Positions 7,950-16,874 are shown, counted from the stretch's first letter. The stretch is 64,000 bases of DNA from an uncultured bacterium (GCA_949286705.1 CASEDF010000004.1:210572-274571), one strand, 5' to 3'. Notes: generated by a model not told the origin, from the sequence alone. Numbers and translations are program-made.

Positions 7950-9221
7950 ATGATTTCATATATTATTAACAGCGGATTAATTCTTGTTTTCATATTACTG
8001 TTTTTCATTACTCGAAAAACAAACAAACGATGGTCAAAAATTAACGATTATTTAGGCACTGTTACAAATACGGTTAATTCCGTACGCTACGGGAATTTAA
8101 CAACTAAAATAGAAAAACTTGAACATCCTACATACCAGAATGTTACGGACAGTATTAACAGGATGGTTGAGACCCTGAATGACCGCGAAAAAATGATTAT
8201 TGAATATCAGGCGGAATTAATGCGCCAGAACAGATTGCTTGAATCTGTTATTAATTCTTTATCCGACGGAATTTTGATTATAAACGAACATAATGACATT
8301 TTGCGTGCAACCCCGAAGGTCTCCACCTGGTTCGGGGTAAAAGGCAAACACATTGTCGGCAAAAATATTTTTGAATTCATTGAAATTGCCGACGGTTTAA
8401 GTATTGATAAACTTAACGGCGATGATGTTTTTATAAAACACACTCCGACAAATAATTTTATTATAAGTTCCCAAAAGTTAAAAACCGATGACAAAAAAAA
8501 TCGTTTTGTACTTTTGATTAAAGATGTTACAAACGAACGTGAAATCGAAACGCTTAAAGAAGATTTTGTGGCAACGCTGACCCATGACCTGAAAGTTCCG
8601 ATTGTAGCGGAAGCTAATATTGTTGAATTTTTACTTGAAGGCAAATTCGGAGATATTACCGAAAAACAAAAGGTCGCGCTGCAAAACATGCAGGTTTCCA
8701 ATAAAGAATTGATTGACCTTGTGCAAATTCTTCTTGAAACTTACAAAATTAAAGAGCATGGCATAAAACTTTTGAAAGAAACAATCGTACTGGATCCGTT
8801 TATAGAAGGAATAGTTGCCGAAATGCAGCCCATTGCAAACAAATCGGGCATAACCATAAATTTCAATCCCGAAAGAGCTTTGACGGTAAATGCGGATCCT
8901 ATCCAGCTTAACCGCGTTATAAAAAATCTTATCTCAAACGCAATCTCACACAGCAACACAAAAGAATGCATTGATGTTAAAACCGGCGAACAAAAAGGAT
9001 TTATCACAATTTCGGTTATTGATTACGGACAGGGAATTTCGCAGGAAGAAATCAAAATGATATTTAACAAATACTATTCTGCAGCCAAAAAATTCCGCAA
9101 AATCGGAACCGGTCTGGGACTTTATTTATCGCAGCAAATAGCACTCTCACACGGCGGTGAAATTAAGGTCGACAGCGAAGAAAACGTCAGAACCGAATTC
9201 TGCGTTAAACTGCCGGTGTAA
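7950..9221 (+). CDS. Membrane sensor histidine kinase
   Basis: One transmembrane segment (about 4-22) is followed by a short linker and a coiled coil (about 70-95). A PAS-like domain starts near SVINSLSDGILIINEHND. The HisKA box is ETLKEDFVATLTHDLKVPI with phosphoacceptor H212. The ATPase domain has its N box at NRVIKNLISNAISHS, G1 at DYGQGIS and G2 at GTGLGLYLS. It should autophosphorylate and pass phosphate to a response regulator, but none is encoded in the window, so it is an orphan here. With almost no periplasmic part, the signal is probably cytoplasmic or in the membrane. Confidence 0.92.
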   Translation: MISYIINSGLILVFILLFFITRKTNKRWSKINDYLGTVTNTVNSVRYGNLTTKIEKLEHPTYQNVTDSINRMVETLNDREKMIIEYQAELMRQNRLLESVINSLSDGILIINEHNDILRATPKVSTWFGVKGKHIVGKNIFEFIEIADGLSIDKLNGDDVFIKHTPTNNFIISSQKLKTDDKKNRFVLLIKDVTNEREIETLKEDFVATLTHDLKVPIVAEANIVEFLLEGKFGDITEKQKVALQNMQVSNKELIDLVQILLETYKIKEHGIKLLKETIVLDPFIEGIVAEMQPIANKSGITINFNPERALTVNADPIQLNRVIKNLISNAISHSNTKECIDVKTGEQKGFITISVIDYGQGISQEEIKMIFNKYYSAAKKFRKIGTGLGLYLSQQIALSHGGEIKVDSEENVRTEFCVKLPV

Positions 9222-9222
9222 T

Positions 9223-9441
9223 TTAATCGACATCTAGTAACGTTTTCGGCTCAACTTTTAAAACTTTGGCAATTGCATATAATGTTTCTATTGTAAAATT
9301 TTGCTCACCACGCTCCATTTTACCGATTGAACCCCTTGTCAATTGTGCAAAATCCGCCAATTCTGCCTGTTTTAAATCTCGCTTTGCCCTTGCGGATTTT
9401 ATATTCAAACCTACTTTTCGCTTAAATTGTTTGATGTCCAT
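9223..9441 (-). CDS. XRE-family transcriptional regulator, 72 aa
   Basis: A single Cro/C1-type HTH domain that fills the protein: IKSARAKRDLKQAELADFAQ (helices 1-2), LTRGSIGKMERGEQN (recognition helix), TIETLYAIAKVLKVEPKTL. It is convergent with the histidine kinase (1 nt between stops) and divergent from comF, sharing a 40-bp promoter region. Its own TATAAT (9450-9455) lies 8 nt from the ATG with no ribosome site, so it is probably translated leaderless. Autoregulation and control of comF from the shared spacer are plausible but not shown. Confidence 0.88.
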   Translation of the reverse strand: MDIKQFKRKVGLNIKSARAKRDLKQAELADFAQLTRGSIGKMERGEQNFTIETLYAIAKVLKVEPKTLLDVD

Positions 9442-9449
9442 AATTTATA

Positions 9450-9475
9450 ATTATACATAAAAAACATGTTATAAT
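9450..9475. promoter_or_regulatory. Divergent leaderless promoters of the XRE gene and comF
   Basis: Minus strand: TATAAT at 9450-9455, ATG at 9441. Plus strand: TGTTATAAT (TGn-extended -10, hexamer 9470-9475), ATG at 9482. Neither gene has room for, or shows, a Shine-Dalgarno sequence. Confidence 0.65.
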
Positions 9476-9481
9476 AAACTT

Positions 9482-10126
9482 ATGAAAGAAAAACTCTTGA
9501 GCCTGTTAGACTGGATTTATAAAAAGAAATGCTATTTTTGCAAAAGTTCAAAAGAGTCTGTGCGCATGTGCTGCAAATGCTATGACAAGCTCATTCACCT
9601 TCCCGTCAAACCCAACAGAATTATAGACGGGGTGAATATTTACTGCGCGGGTAATTATTCAAATGAATTGCAAAAACTAATCCGCGGGCTTAAATACCAT
9701 AAACAAAAGGATTTGGCATACTTTCAGGCAAAATTCATGTATGAATTCTGGCAAAAATTGAATTATGAAGGAGATTTTCAGGTAGTGCCCGTACCTTTGC
9801 ACGAAAAACGCCGCAAGAAAAGAAAATACAACCATATGGAGCTTGTTGCCGTTGAATTTTGCAACCTCACAGGGTATGAGCCGAATTTCAATCTGATTAA
9901 AAGAATAAAAGATACCAAACCCCAATACCGCCTCTCAAAACGTGAACGTGCCGCAAATCTTCACGAAGCTTTTGAAGTAAACAAATCCGCATATATTCAA
10001 GGCAAAAAGGTTCTGATACTTGATGACATCTGCACAACAGGTTCAACTTTTGAAGAAATGATAAAAGAATTTAAGAAAAACGGGATTTGTGATATAATCT
10101 GTTTTGCGACAACAACACCGTTTTAA
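9482..10126 (+). CDS. comF: ComF-family phosphoribosyltransferase-like protein
   Basis: An N-terminal zinc-finger-like cysteine set (CYFC, then MCCKCYDK) precedes a type I PRTase fold: VVPVPLHEKRRKKRKYN, then VLILDDICTTGSTFEEM, the PRPP-binding loop. ComF proteins act in natural DNA uptake in transformable bacteria and are linked to type IV pilus machinery. Pilus assembly genes lie about 1.3 kb downstream (11386-13698). At 214 aa the length is typical. Expression seems to be from a leaderless transcript. Confidence 0.85.
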   Translation: MKEKLLSLLDWIYKKKCYFCKSSKESVRMCCKCYDKLIHLPVKPNRIIDGVNIYCAGNYSNELQKLIRGLKYHKQKDLAYFQAKFMYEFWQKLNYEGDFQVVPVPLHEKRRKKRKYNHMELVAVEFCNLTGYEPNFNLIKRIKDTKPQYRLSKRERAANLHEAFEVNKSAYIQGKKVLILDDICTTGSTFEEMIKEFKKNGICDIICFATTTPF

Positions 10127-10128
10127 TT

Positions 10129-10461
10129 ATGATTTTAAAAGAATTTGCAAAATATTTACAAAAACATAATGATGATTTAGTAAACAATAAAACCACTGCA
10201 ACAAAGCTTTTATGCAAGTGGTTGCGTCATATTATCCATAAACACCCCAGATCAAATGTCGAAAAAATTATCCACTGCGAAATTATGCTTGCAGAAAACA
10301 ATAAAGGCGACTTTTTGCTTGTCGGAAAATCCGAAAGCGGCAGAACATTAATGAACGCACTGAATAATTTTGCCATGAGTTATGAAAATTATATTATGAG
10401 CAGATGGCTTGAAGACAAAAAGCCCCATCATTTCACTAACCGTCCAGAGGAACAAAACTAA
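10129..10461 (+). CDS. Unknown protein, 110 aa, co-transcribed with comF
   Basis: Starts 2 nt after the comF stop codon, so it belongs to the same transcript. It is helical and basic (KEFAKYLQKHNDDLVNNKTTATKLLCKWL), with no signal peptide, cysteine cluster or recognised motif. I do not know its role; only the tight spacing links it to comF. Confidence 0.7.
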   Translation: MILKEFAKYLQKHNDDLVNNKTTATKLLCKWLRHIIHKHPRSNVEKIIHCEIMLAENNKGDFLLVGKSESGRTLMNALNNFAMSYENYIMSRWLEDKKPHHFTNRPEEQN

Positions 10462-10531
10462 TTACCATATTGGCGGATTTTATTTAATTTTCATGATTTT
10501 AAAATAATCTTGAAAATAAAGGGGATTTACA

Positions 10532-11383
10532 ATGAATACAATCTACACGGCACCCGTTTGTGAAATGAAAGCATTTAACAATCTTTTTATAGAGCTTACC
10601 GCCAAAAACTGCAACCAACGATGCAAACACTGCTATATTGACTTTCCGCTCACTAAAAATGTTAAAGATTTTATTCCAATTGACACAATAAAAAATGCGT
10701 TGAATGATACAACAAATGAAAATTTAGAATGTATTTATCTTACAGGCGCAGAACCTATGACACATCCGGATTTCAACAGTATTTTAAGATTGTGTCTGAA
10801 ACGAACAAACGTATGTATTTTCACCAACGGTTCTTTTATAAACGAAAAAAAAGCCAGATTTTTAAAACGCGTAGAGGGCGAAAGCAGCTTTGAAATAATC
10901 TTTAAATTAAGTATTGATCATTATAATGAAGTAAAAAGCGACGACATCCGCGGCAGAGGAACCTACAGACAAGTTCTCCACGCGGTAAAAAGCCTTGTAA
11001 AATATGATTTCAACCCTATTCTATGCATAACCGATTATTACAATGAAGGCAAAAATACTCTTTTAAAAGAATTCAAAAAAGTATTTGCCAAAATAGGATT
11101 TGAAGCACAGGACAATAATTTTAAAATCAATATATGGCATGGCAATAACATTTGTGAAAATTTCTCTGACGACTGGAATTCACTGGACTGCGAATACGGC
11201 AGAATATTAACTGCAAAAGGAATTTATACCTGTCCTTTTTTAGCCAATGACCACAGAGGGCGTTCCGGCAGTACCTTTAAAGATTTTTCCCGTAAAAATC
11301 CGCTTGAAACGGATTATTGCCTGACCTGTATAAAAAATAAAGATGCTCTTTTTGGAATTGATTACAATCTTTTTAAAGAATAA
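10532..11383 (+). CDS. Radical SAM protein, 283 aa
   Basis: The cluster-binding motif is C27-x3-C31-x2-C34 in AKNCNQRCKHCYIDFP, followed by the GxxE-like YLTGAEPMTHPDF, which are hallmarks of the radical SAM superfamily. A second cysteine region near the C-terminus (CEYGRILTAKGIYTCPFL ... DYCLTCIKNKD) could hold an auxiliary cluster, as in SPASM or twitch domains. The substrate is not evident: no precursor peptide, cofactor or tRNA-modification gene lies beside it. A good AAAGGGG site precedes the ATG. It is convergent with pilO, 2 nt apart. Confidence 0.85.
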   Translation: MNTIYTAPVCEMKAFNNLFIELTAKNCNQRCKHCYIDFPLTKNVKDFIPIDTIKNALNDTTNENLECIYLTGAEPMTHPDFNSILRLCLKRTNVCIFTNGSFINEKKARFLKRVEGESSFEIIFKLSIDHYNEVKSDDIRGRGTYRQVLHAVKSLVKYDFNPILCITDYYNEGKNTLLKEFKKVFAKIGFEAQDNNFKINIWHGNNICENFSDDWNSLDCEYGRILTAKGIYTCPFLANDHRGRSGSTFKDFSRKNPLETDYCLTCIKNKDALFGIDYNLFKE

Positions 11384-11385
11384 GG

Positions 11386-11970
11386 TTATTTTTCAGCATA
11401 CAGTTTAAGCTGAAATTTAATTATAAGTATTTTTTTATCTTTATCGTAAGGTACAATTTCAAATGATGCCATATCTAAAAAATGTTCATGCTTATAAAGT
11501 TCTTTTAAAAAACTTTCAAACTCTTTATAAGTACATATCATTTCAATATCAAGTTTTGCGACGTGATATTTATCAGGAACATTTTTCACAAAATTATCGT
11601 CTTTAGGATCATATTCATATTTTATTGAACGCGTTTTAATGGCATTGCCGCGGATAAGAGTCAATATTTCGGAAAATTCATTTGCGATAACCGATTCGGT
11701 ATCCATACCCTTTTCTATTGGCTTAAAGACATCTTTAGGAGTGTTATTATTTTCAGCTTCAGCTTTTGCTGTCTTTTCCTTTAGATTTTGTAAAGTTCTT
11801 TCTTTATCCGCAAGATTAGTAACAGCCGTTTTATAATTTTTAGAGATTTCATAAATATCCGTCACAACAGGTACAATTTTGCTTATCATATAGCCGAATA
11901 CTATAAGCACTAAAAGCAGAATTAAAATTATTGATTTAAATTTTCTAAAATATACTTCTATTTCTTGCAT
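11386..11970 (-). CDS. pilO: PilO-like type IV pilus assembly protein
   Basis: Architecture of PilO: a short cytoplasmic N-terminus, one transmembrane segment (about 14-33, ILILLLVLIVFGYMIS), a coiled coil (about 45-80, LADKERTLQNLKEKTAKAEA) and a C-terminal ferredoxin-like domain. At 194 aa it is near the usual length. In type IV pilus and type II secretion systems PilO pairs with PilN to join the cytoplasmic PilM and motor to the outer parts. It follows a PilM-PilN fusion after 21 nt, which supports the call although sequence conservation in PilO is always weak. Confidence 0.75.
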   Translation of the reverse strand: MQEIEVYFRKFKSIILILLLVLIVFGYMISKIVPVVTDIYEISKNYKTAVTNLADKERTLQNLKEKTAKAEAENNNTPKDVFKPIEKGMDTESVIANEFSEILTLIRGNAIKTRSIKYEYDPKDDNFVKNVPDKYHVAKLDIEMICTYKEFESFLKELYKHEHFLDMASFEIVPYDKDKKILIIKFQLKLYAEK

Positions 11971-11991
11971 TATATTATCCTTATTATGACG

Positions 11992-13698
11992 TTACCCGCC
12001 AATATCAACAGGCTCCAGATCGTTAACCTTCTTTGTTGATTTGGCATTTTTTGATGCGCCGGAGTTAGCATCCGCTGCATTCTTTTTATCATCTTTAGCA
12101 GAAGGATTTAATTCGCTTTCCGCCATATTTGTAATTTCAAAATCATACATAGTAGGCATATCAGAAGCTACCGCATCATCAATTGAATCAGATATCATCT
12201 CAAGTTTATGCAAACGCAATTGATTATCTATCAAAGAATCTTTCATATTCTTATAGAATATATAGATATCCTCAACATCTTCGGATATACCTTTAATATC
12301 AAATTTGCCTTTATCTTTTGCGGAAAAATAAGTAATCCACAAATCCGCAGGCACGGATTCACCTAAAGCAGAGTACGCAATAAGTTTTGTTCTGTTATAT
12401 TTTAATACATTTTCTATTTCAGTTTTAATAACGAAATTTCCGGATTCAGAGGCTAATTCCGTAAGCTTTTTAATTTCAGCTTCTACATTTTTAATCTTAG
12501 AATTTATCTCATCAAGCTGTGCTTTATTTTTCTTTTGAATTACCGGAAGCGTCAACATAGCAATCAATGAAGGAATAATTAATATGCCGGCAATAACAAA
12601 AGATATTTTTTTCATAACCGTTTCGGTTAAAACAATTTCTTTATCATTAAAAGTAAACGAAATACTTTCTTCCCCGCCGGAAGACATTTCACTCGGCTTG
12701 TTGCCTGAAAAATCGAGTCTGACAGGATAATCGCACACTCTGGAAACCGCAATACCAACGGATTCAAGAGATATTTTCATAACCTGATCAGGCAATATAT
12801 TCAAACTAACCGATAAAATTTCTCTTTTTCTAAAGCTGTTATTTTCAAGAAAATCAACTTTCCCTTCAAAAGACATTTTGGAAACCAAATGTTCTGCACT
12901 GACCAAGTCTGTTTCTGAAACAACATAGAGATAATTAGTAGGAGAATTCATCAATGCGATTTGAGCGGACGCATTTATAACCTCATATATTTCGTCAAGT
13001 TCATATGTTTTTAATGCCAACGGTTCTTCATAATAGTCAACAATATTTTTCCCCGATAAAGAAACCAGACTATATCCGGTAGAATTTACTATCATTAAAT
13101 TCCACGGAGTACCACCCTCCATTTGAGTTTCGGTTAAACCGGAAAATAACAGGGCACGCAAATTTGAAACTAAAGAAATTTCAACTCCGCTAAGATTAGC
13201 ACCCATTTCAGTCAAAATTTCTTTTATCTTATCAATAGCAGTCTTTTGAACGGCGGAATAAAATATTGTTCTTGTATCTGAAGCACTGTTTGAATTACCT
13301 TCAAACCAGCTTACAACAGGCTCACATCTTTTAAAAATATATGATTGCTCCACTTCTGATATAACGGCTTCAGTGACACCATCGTCATTTAATAAAAGAG
13401 GAAGATCTACCTTACCAAAATACACCATGGGCAAATTTAATACAATATTACACTTCGGATTGATATTTAAGTCATGAAACAATTCCTGCAAAACATTTTT
13501 AAAATCATCATAATTAGAGATTTCTCTCATGGAATCACTATATTCAAGAGGCTTATGCCCGTAGGTCTTTACGGATTTTATAACCGGATCCACCTGAATC
13601 AACTCAAGCCCCACACCGGGTGTTACAGATAAATATACTATCTCCTTACTTCCGGCACCTAATTGTGATAATAAGTCATTTATAAATTTCTCTATCAT
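11992..13698 (-). CDS. PilM-PilN fusion, type IV pilus inner-membrane platform
   Basis: At 568 aa this is about the sum of PilM and PilN. The N-terminal ~340 residues fit an actin-like PilM (NIVLNLPMVYFGKVDLPLL, EVEQSYIFKRCEPVVSWF, LMIVNSTGYSLVSLSGKNI), cytoplasmic and expected to bind the PilN tail. A transmembrane segment follows at about 362-384 (FVIAGILIIPSLIAMLTLPV). Then come a coiled coil (KNVEAEIKKLTELA) and a PilN-like domain. The usual PilN INLLP tail that binds PilM is not needed in a fusion and is not seen. The C-terminus is a low-complexity Ser/Lys/Ala tail. Together with pilO it forms a two-gene operon. Confidence 0.75.
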   Translation of the reverse strand: MIEKFINDLLSQLGAGSKEIVYLSVTPGVGLELIQVDPVIKSVKTYGHKPLEYSDSMREISNYDDFKNVLQELFHDLNINPKCNIVLNLPMVYFGKVDLPLLLNDDGVTEAVISEVEQSYIFKRCEPVVSWFEGNSNSASDTRTIFYSAVQKTAIDKIKEILTEMGANLSGVEISLVSNLRALLFSGLTETQMEGGTPWNLMIVNSTGYSLVSLSGKNIVDYYEEPLALKTYELDEIYEVINASAQIALMNSPTNYLYVVSETDLVSAEHLVSKMSFEGKVDFLENNSFRKREILSVSLNILPDQVMKISLESVGIAVSRVCDYPVRLDFSGNKPSEMSSGGEESISFTFNDKEIVLTETVMKKISFVIAGILIIPSLIAMLTLPVIQKKNKAQLDEINSKIKNVEAEIKKLTELASESGNFVIKTEIENVLKYNRTKLIAYSALGESVPADLWITYFSAKDKGKFDIKGISEDVEDIYIFYKNMKDSLIDNQLRLHKLEMISDSIDDAVASDMPTMYDFEITNMAESELNPSAKDDKKNAADANSGASKNAKSTKKVNDLEPVDIGG

Positions 13699-13803
13699 AA
13701 TTTCCGTTAATTTGCATTAAATTCTTATTTTTATTATACAATATATTTTATAAACATTCCAAAATTAACATAAATTTACACTACATGGAGGATAATCACC
13801 TTA

Positions 13804-14778
13804 ATGGAAGGAATAACAGAAAAAATCAATAAATTAAAGAGGGAGAAAAATGCCGTAATTCTTGCGCACTGCTACCAGAATGCCGAAATAGATGAAGTAG
13901 CGGATTATGTAGGCGATTCCTTATATTTAAGCCAGATGGCGGCAAAAACCGATGCTGACATAATAGTTTTTGCGGGGGTATATTTTATGGCTCAAACCGC
14001 AAAAATTCTCTCACCTGATAAAAAAGTTTTACTGCCGAGGCTTGAATCCGGCTGTCTTATGGCAGATATGATTAATTTGCAGCAGCTGAGGGAATTCAAA
14101 TCAAAATATCCGAATATTCCGACGGTATGTTACATAAATTCAACAGCGGAAGTCAAATCGGAATGCGACATCTGCTGCACAAGTTCCAACGCAATTAAAA
14201 TTGTAGACAGCTTAAAAGCTGAAAAAGTATTATTTTTGCCCGACACATATCTTGGGAAATGGGTAGAATCAAAACTGAAAGGCGTTGAAGTTATCACCTA
14301 TCCGGGGTACTGCCCGACACATTTGAGAATAAAAGCGGAAGACATCATCTCAATGCGCAAAAAATATCCTGAAGCAAAAATTTTAACCCATCCGGAATGC
14401 CACAAATCCGTCACGGAGATTTCCGATTACGTAGGCAGCACAACAGGTATTATGAAATACGCACAAGAAAGCAAAGCAAAACAATTCATAATTGCGACAG
14501 AAAAAGGTGTTTACGACAGACTCAAACGTGACCTTCCGGAAAAAGAATTCATAATGATAAAAGACAATATCATCTGTCCGAACATGAAATGGCATACGCT
14601 GGATGATATTTATAACGCACTTTTACACGAACAGCATGAAATTGATGTTGAAAAAGGTTTAGCCGAAAAAGCTCTCGGCTGCATTGACAGAATGCTGGAG
14701 TGTTCAAATAAATCAGATAATTTGCCCTCTACCCCTGGGAGAGGGCGGCACGTAGTGCCGGGTGAGGGTTTCAAATAA
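13804..14778 (+). CDS. nadA: Quinolinate synthase, with a repeat-derived C-terminal tail
   Basis: Condenses iminoaspartate with dihydroxyacetone phosphate to quinolinate, the first ring of NAD, using a [4Fe-4S] cluster. The three cluster cysteines are C84 (ESGCLMADM), C170 (YPGYCPTH) and C258 (IICPNMKW), with spacing matching the family. The conserved core ends near residue 300 (GCIDRMLECS). Residues about 305-324 (LPSTPGRGRHVVPGEGFK) are encoded by a palindromic repeat related to the one at 48071-48141 and are not a normal part of NadA. The TAA overlaps the rlmB ATG by one base (TAATG). nadB and nadC are not in the window. Confidence 0.94.
   Translation: MEGITEKINKLKREKNAVILAHCYQNAEIDEVADYVGDSLYLSQMAAKTDADIIVFAGVYFMAQTAKILSPDKKVLLPRLESGCLMADMINLQQLREFKSKYPNIPTVCYINSTAEVKSECDICCTSSNAIKIVDSLKAEKVLFLPDTYLGKWVESKLKGVEVITYPGYCPTHLRIKAEDIISMRKKYPEAKILTHPECHKSVTEISDYVGSTTGIMKYAQESKAKQFIIATEKGVYDRLKRDLPEKEFIMIKDNIICPNMKWHTLDDIYNALLHEQHEIDVEKGLAEKALGCIDRMLECSNKSDNLPSTPGRGRHVVPGEGFK
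14728..14772 (+). repeat. Palindromic repeat forming the 3' end of nadA
   Basis: GGGAGAGGG, CACGTAGTG and GGGTGAGGG blocks in this order match the reverse complement of the repeat at 48081-48130 (GGGAGAGGG, CACGTAGTG, GGGAGAGGG). The repeat is read through in frame and supplies the nadA stop region. Confidence 0.75.
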
Positions 14779-15521
14779 TGAGCGACATTATTTTCGGCAA
14801 AAATTCAGTTCTGGAAGCATTGATTTCCGGTGACAGAGAAATAAATAAAATTCTCATATCCAAAAATCTTCACAGCGATGCAAAATTGAACAAAATCAAA
14901 GACCTCGCACAAAAAAACGGCGTTGTATATCAATTTGTCGCAAAAGAAAAATTTCAAGCTTATGCCGAATATAATCATCAAGGCGTAATCGCACAAATTT
15001 CACCTATCAGATACACGGAACTTGACGACTTTTTGAATAAACCCTATTCAAATGCCTCTTTAGTCATTTTAGATGGCGTTGAAGATCCGCACAATCTTGG
15101 AGCAATAATAAGAACCTGCGTTTGTGCGGGTGCTGCGGGAATAATTATACCGTCAAGACGAAATGTTCTTGTGAATTCAATAGTCGAAAAAACAAGCGCC
15201 GGTGCGATTAATCACATTCCGATTATAAAAGTCAATAGCCTTGTTAACGCTGTACAGCAGCTAAAAAATCAGGACTGGTGGATAATTGCCACAGACGCAT
15301 CCGCAAAAGATAATTATTACAACATAGATTATTGCAATATGAATTCCGCAATAATAATGGGCGCGGAACACGCAGGAGTTTCAAAATCCCTGTTAAAACT
15401 TTCGGATTTTGTTGTAAAAATCCCGATGATGAACGATTTCAACTCTCTCAACGTATCCAATGCCCTGAGCGCAATAATCTTTGAAACTTTAAGACAAAAG
15501 TTAAATAATATTAAAAAATAA
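14778..15521 (+). CDS. rlmB: TrmH/RlmB-family rRNA 2'-O-methyltransferase
   Basis: SPOUT-class enzyme with a trefoil knot. An N-terminal substrate-binding domain (GKNSVLEALISGDREINKIL) is followed by motif 1 (LDGVEDPHNLGAIIRTC), motif 2 (IIMGAEHAGVS) and motif 3 (PMMNDFNSLNVSNALS). At 247 aa it matches RlmB, which methylates G2251 in the 23S rRNA peptidyl-transferase loop. A related TrmH-like rRNA or tRNA target remains possible. Start coupled to nadA by a 1-nt overlap. Confidence 0.87.
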   Translation: MSDIIFGKNSVLEALISGDREINKILISKNLHSDAKLNKIKDLAQKNGVVYQFVAKEKFQAYAEYNHQGVIAQISPIRYTELDDFLNKPYSNASLVILDGVEDPHNLGAIIRTCVCAGAAGIIIPSRRNVLVNSIVEKTSAGAINHIPIIKVNSLVNAVQQLKNQDWWIIATDASAKDNYYNIDYCNMNSAIIMGAEHAGVSKSLLKLSDFVVKIPMMNDFNSLNVSNALSAIIFETLRQKLNNIKK

Positions 15522-15566
15522 ACTTATCTTAAAAAGATGTTGTAATATAAAATTACGGAGCAAAAC

Positions 15567-16568
15567 ATGAAAAAAGAGTTTGAAAAATTTGGCATACTGA
15601 CCGATGATATATCTGATGAAAACATAGATTTTCATAAAATTCAGGAAGAAGATGACGACGATAATGTTCTTGAATCGGTCGAGGATCCGAAAGTGCAGGA
15701 AAGTCTGTCATCGGTCAATTCTGATGACAGTGTAAGACTTTATCTCCAGCAAATCGGGAAAATTCCGCTTTTATCATCCGAACAGGAGCTTGATCTTGCA
15801 AAAAAAATTAAAGACCAGCACGATGAGTTTTCAAAAGATTTGCTTGTAAATGCCAACCTAAGACTGGTTGTAAGTATCGCAAAAAAATACATCGGACGCG
15901 GACTTTCATTTCTTGATTTAATTCAGGAAGGCAATATGGGCTTGATGAAGGCGGCAGGACGCTTTGACTATACAAAAGGTTACAAATTTTCGACCTATGC
16001 GACATGGTGGATTCAACAGTCAATTACCCGCGCAATTGCAGACAAGGCAAGGATTATAAGACTTCCGATACACATGATAGAATCTCTTGGCAAAATTCGC
16101 CGCGCCACACTGGATTTGACAACAGAACTCGGACACACTCCCACAAAACAAGAAATCGCATACAGACTGGGGGTTCCCGTAAGCAAATTAACCTCAATTG
16201 TTAAAGCTGCACAATCCACAATAAGCATGGACACACCCGCAAGCTCCGACGAAGATGCAACAAAATTATCCGATTTTATTGTGGATGAAAGCACAATAAC
16301 ACCTGACAGCAGAGTTTCACAGGAAAATTTGCTTGAAGATATCAGAAAAATTCTAAACCAATTAAGCCAGAAAGAACGTGATGTCTTAATTTTGCGCTAC
16401 GGGCTTGATAATAACGGAGCCAAAAAAACCCTTGACGAAATCGGCTCACAATACGGGGTTTCCAGAGAACGTATAAGACAAATCGAAAACCGCGCAATCG
16501 CCAAGCTTAAAAAACTATGTAAAAACAAAAAATTGACAGTTGGTTTGAAAAACTATTTTGGAGAGTAA
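15567..16568 (+). CDS. sigA: Housekeeping RNA polymerase sigma factor (sigma-70 group)
   Basis: Region 1.2 is SDDSVRLYLQQIGKIPLLSS, region 2 is LVVSIAKKYIGRGLSFLDL then IQEGNMGLMKAAGRFDYTKG, and 2.3-2.4 is KFSTYATWWIQQSITRAI. Region 3 follows, and region 4.2 is GVSRERIRQIENRAIAKLK. An acidic N-terminal segment of about 50 residues stands in for region 1.1. At 333 aa it resembles cyanobacterial-type group 1 or 2 factors; that it is the primary one is inferred, since no other sigma gene is visible. It should recognise the TTGACA/TATAAT promoters noted here. Ribosome site CGGAG, spacing 7. Confidence 0.9.
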   Translation: MKKEFEKFGILTDDISDENIDFHKIQEEDDDDNVLESVEDPKVQESLSSVNSDDSVRLYLQQIGKIPLLSSEQELDLAKKIKDQHDEFSKDLLVNANLRLVVSIAKKYIGRGLSFLDLIQEGNMGLMKAAGRFDYTKGYKFSTYATWWIQQSITRAIADKARIIRLPIHMIESLGKIRRATLDLTTELGHTPTKQEIAYRLGVPVSKLTSIVKAAQSTISMDTPASSDEDATKLSDFIVDESTITPDSRVSQENLLEDIRKILNQLSQKERDVLILRYGLDNNGAKKTLDEIGSQYGVSRERIRQIENRAIAKLKKLCKNKKLTVGLKNYFGE

Positions 16569-16774
16569 TTTTCATCTTTACAAATTCCGAAAAGACTATC
16601 TTGCAAATCCAAAATCAAACGAATTTGTTTTTGAATAATTAATAACAGTACGGTAATTTTAGAACAATCTTCTTCCGAAATTTCACAATACTTTGTGAGA
16701 ATTTCAACCAAATTTTCAATATTCGTAAGTTGATTATTTATTTCAAAAAGTTTGTCAACTATTTCTTTGTTCAT
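16553..16774 (-). CDS. Small helical protein, 73 aa, divergent from an XRE gene
   Basis: Unknown function. Almost wholly helical with leucine/isoleucine heptads (LFEINNQLTNIENLVEIL, KITVLLLIIQKQIRLILDL), suggesting a small coiled-coil or helical-bundle protein. It overlaps the 3' end of the sigma factor gene by 16 nt on the opposite strand and is divergent from the XRE regulator at 16875 with about 100 bp between. A regulator/partner pair is possible, but there is no toxin or antitoxin motif to claim. Confidence 0.7.
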   Translation of the reverse strand: MNKEIVDKLFEINNQLTNIENLVEILTKYCEISEEDCSKITVLLLIIQKQIRLILDLQDSLFGICKDENYSPK

Positions 16775-16862
16775 TTTTAAATTTCACCTATAATTATAAT
16801 TTTTATAAATGCAGTCGCAATAATTACAATTATAGCTGATTATATTTAAATTGCAATACCTT

Positions 16863-16868
16863 TATAAT
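16863..16868 (+). promoter_or_regulatory. -10 box 6 nt before the XRE start codon
   Basis: TATAAT at 16863-16868, ATG at 16875, no Shine-Dalgarno sequence between them. Another predicted leaderless transcript. Confidence 0.6.
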
Positions 16869-16874
16869 GAAAAA

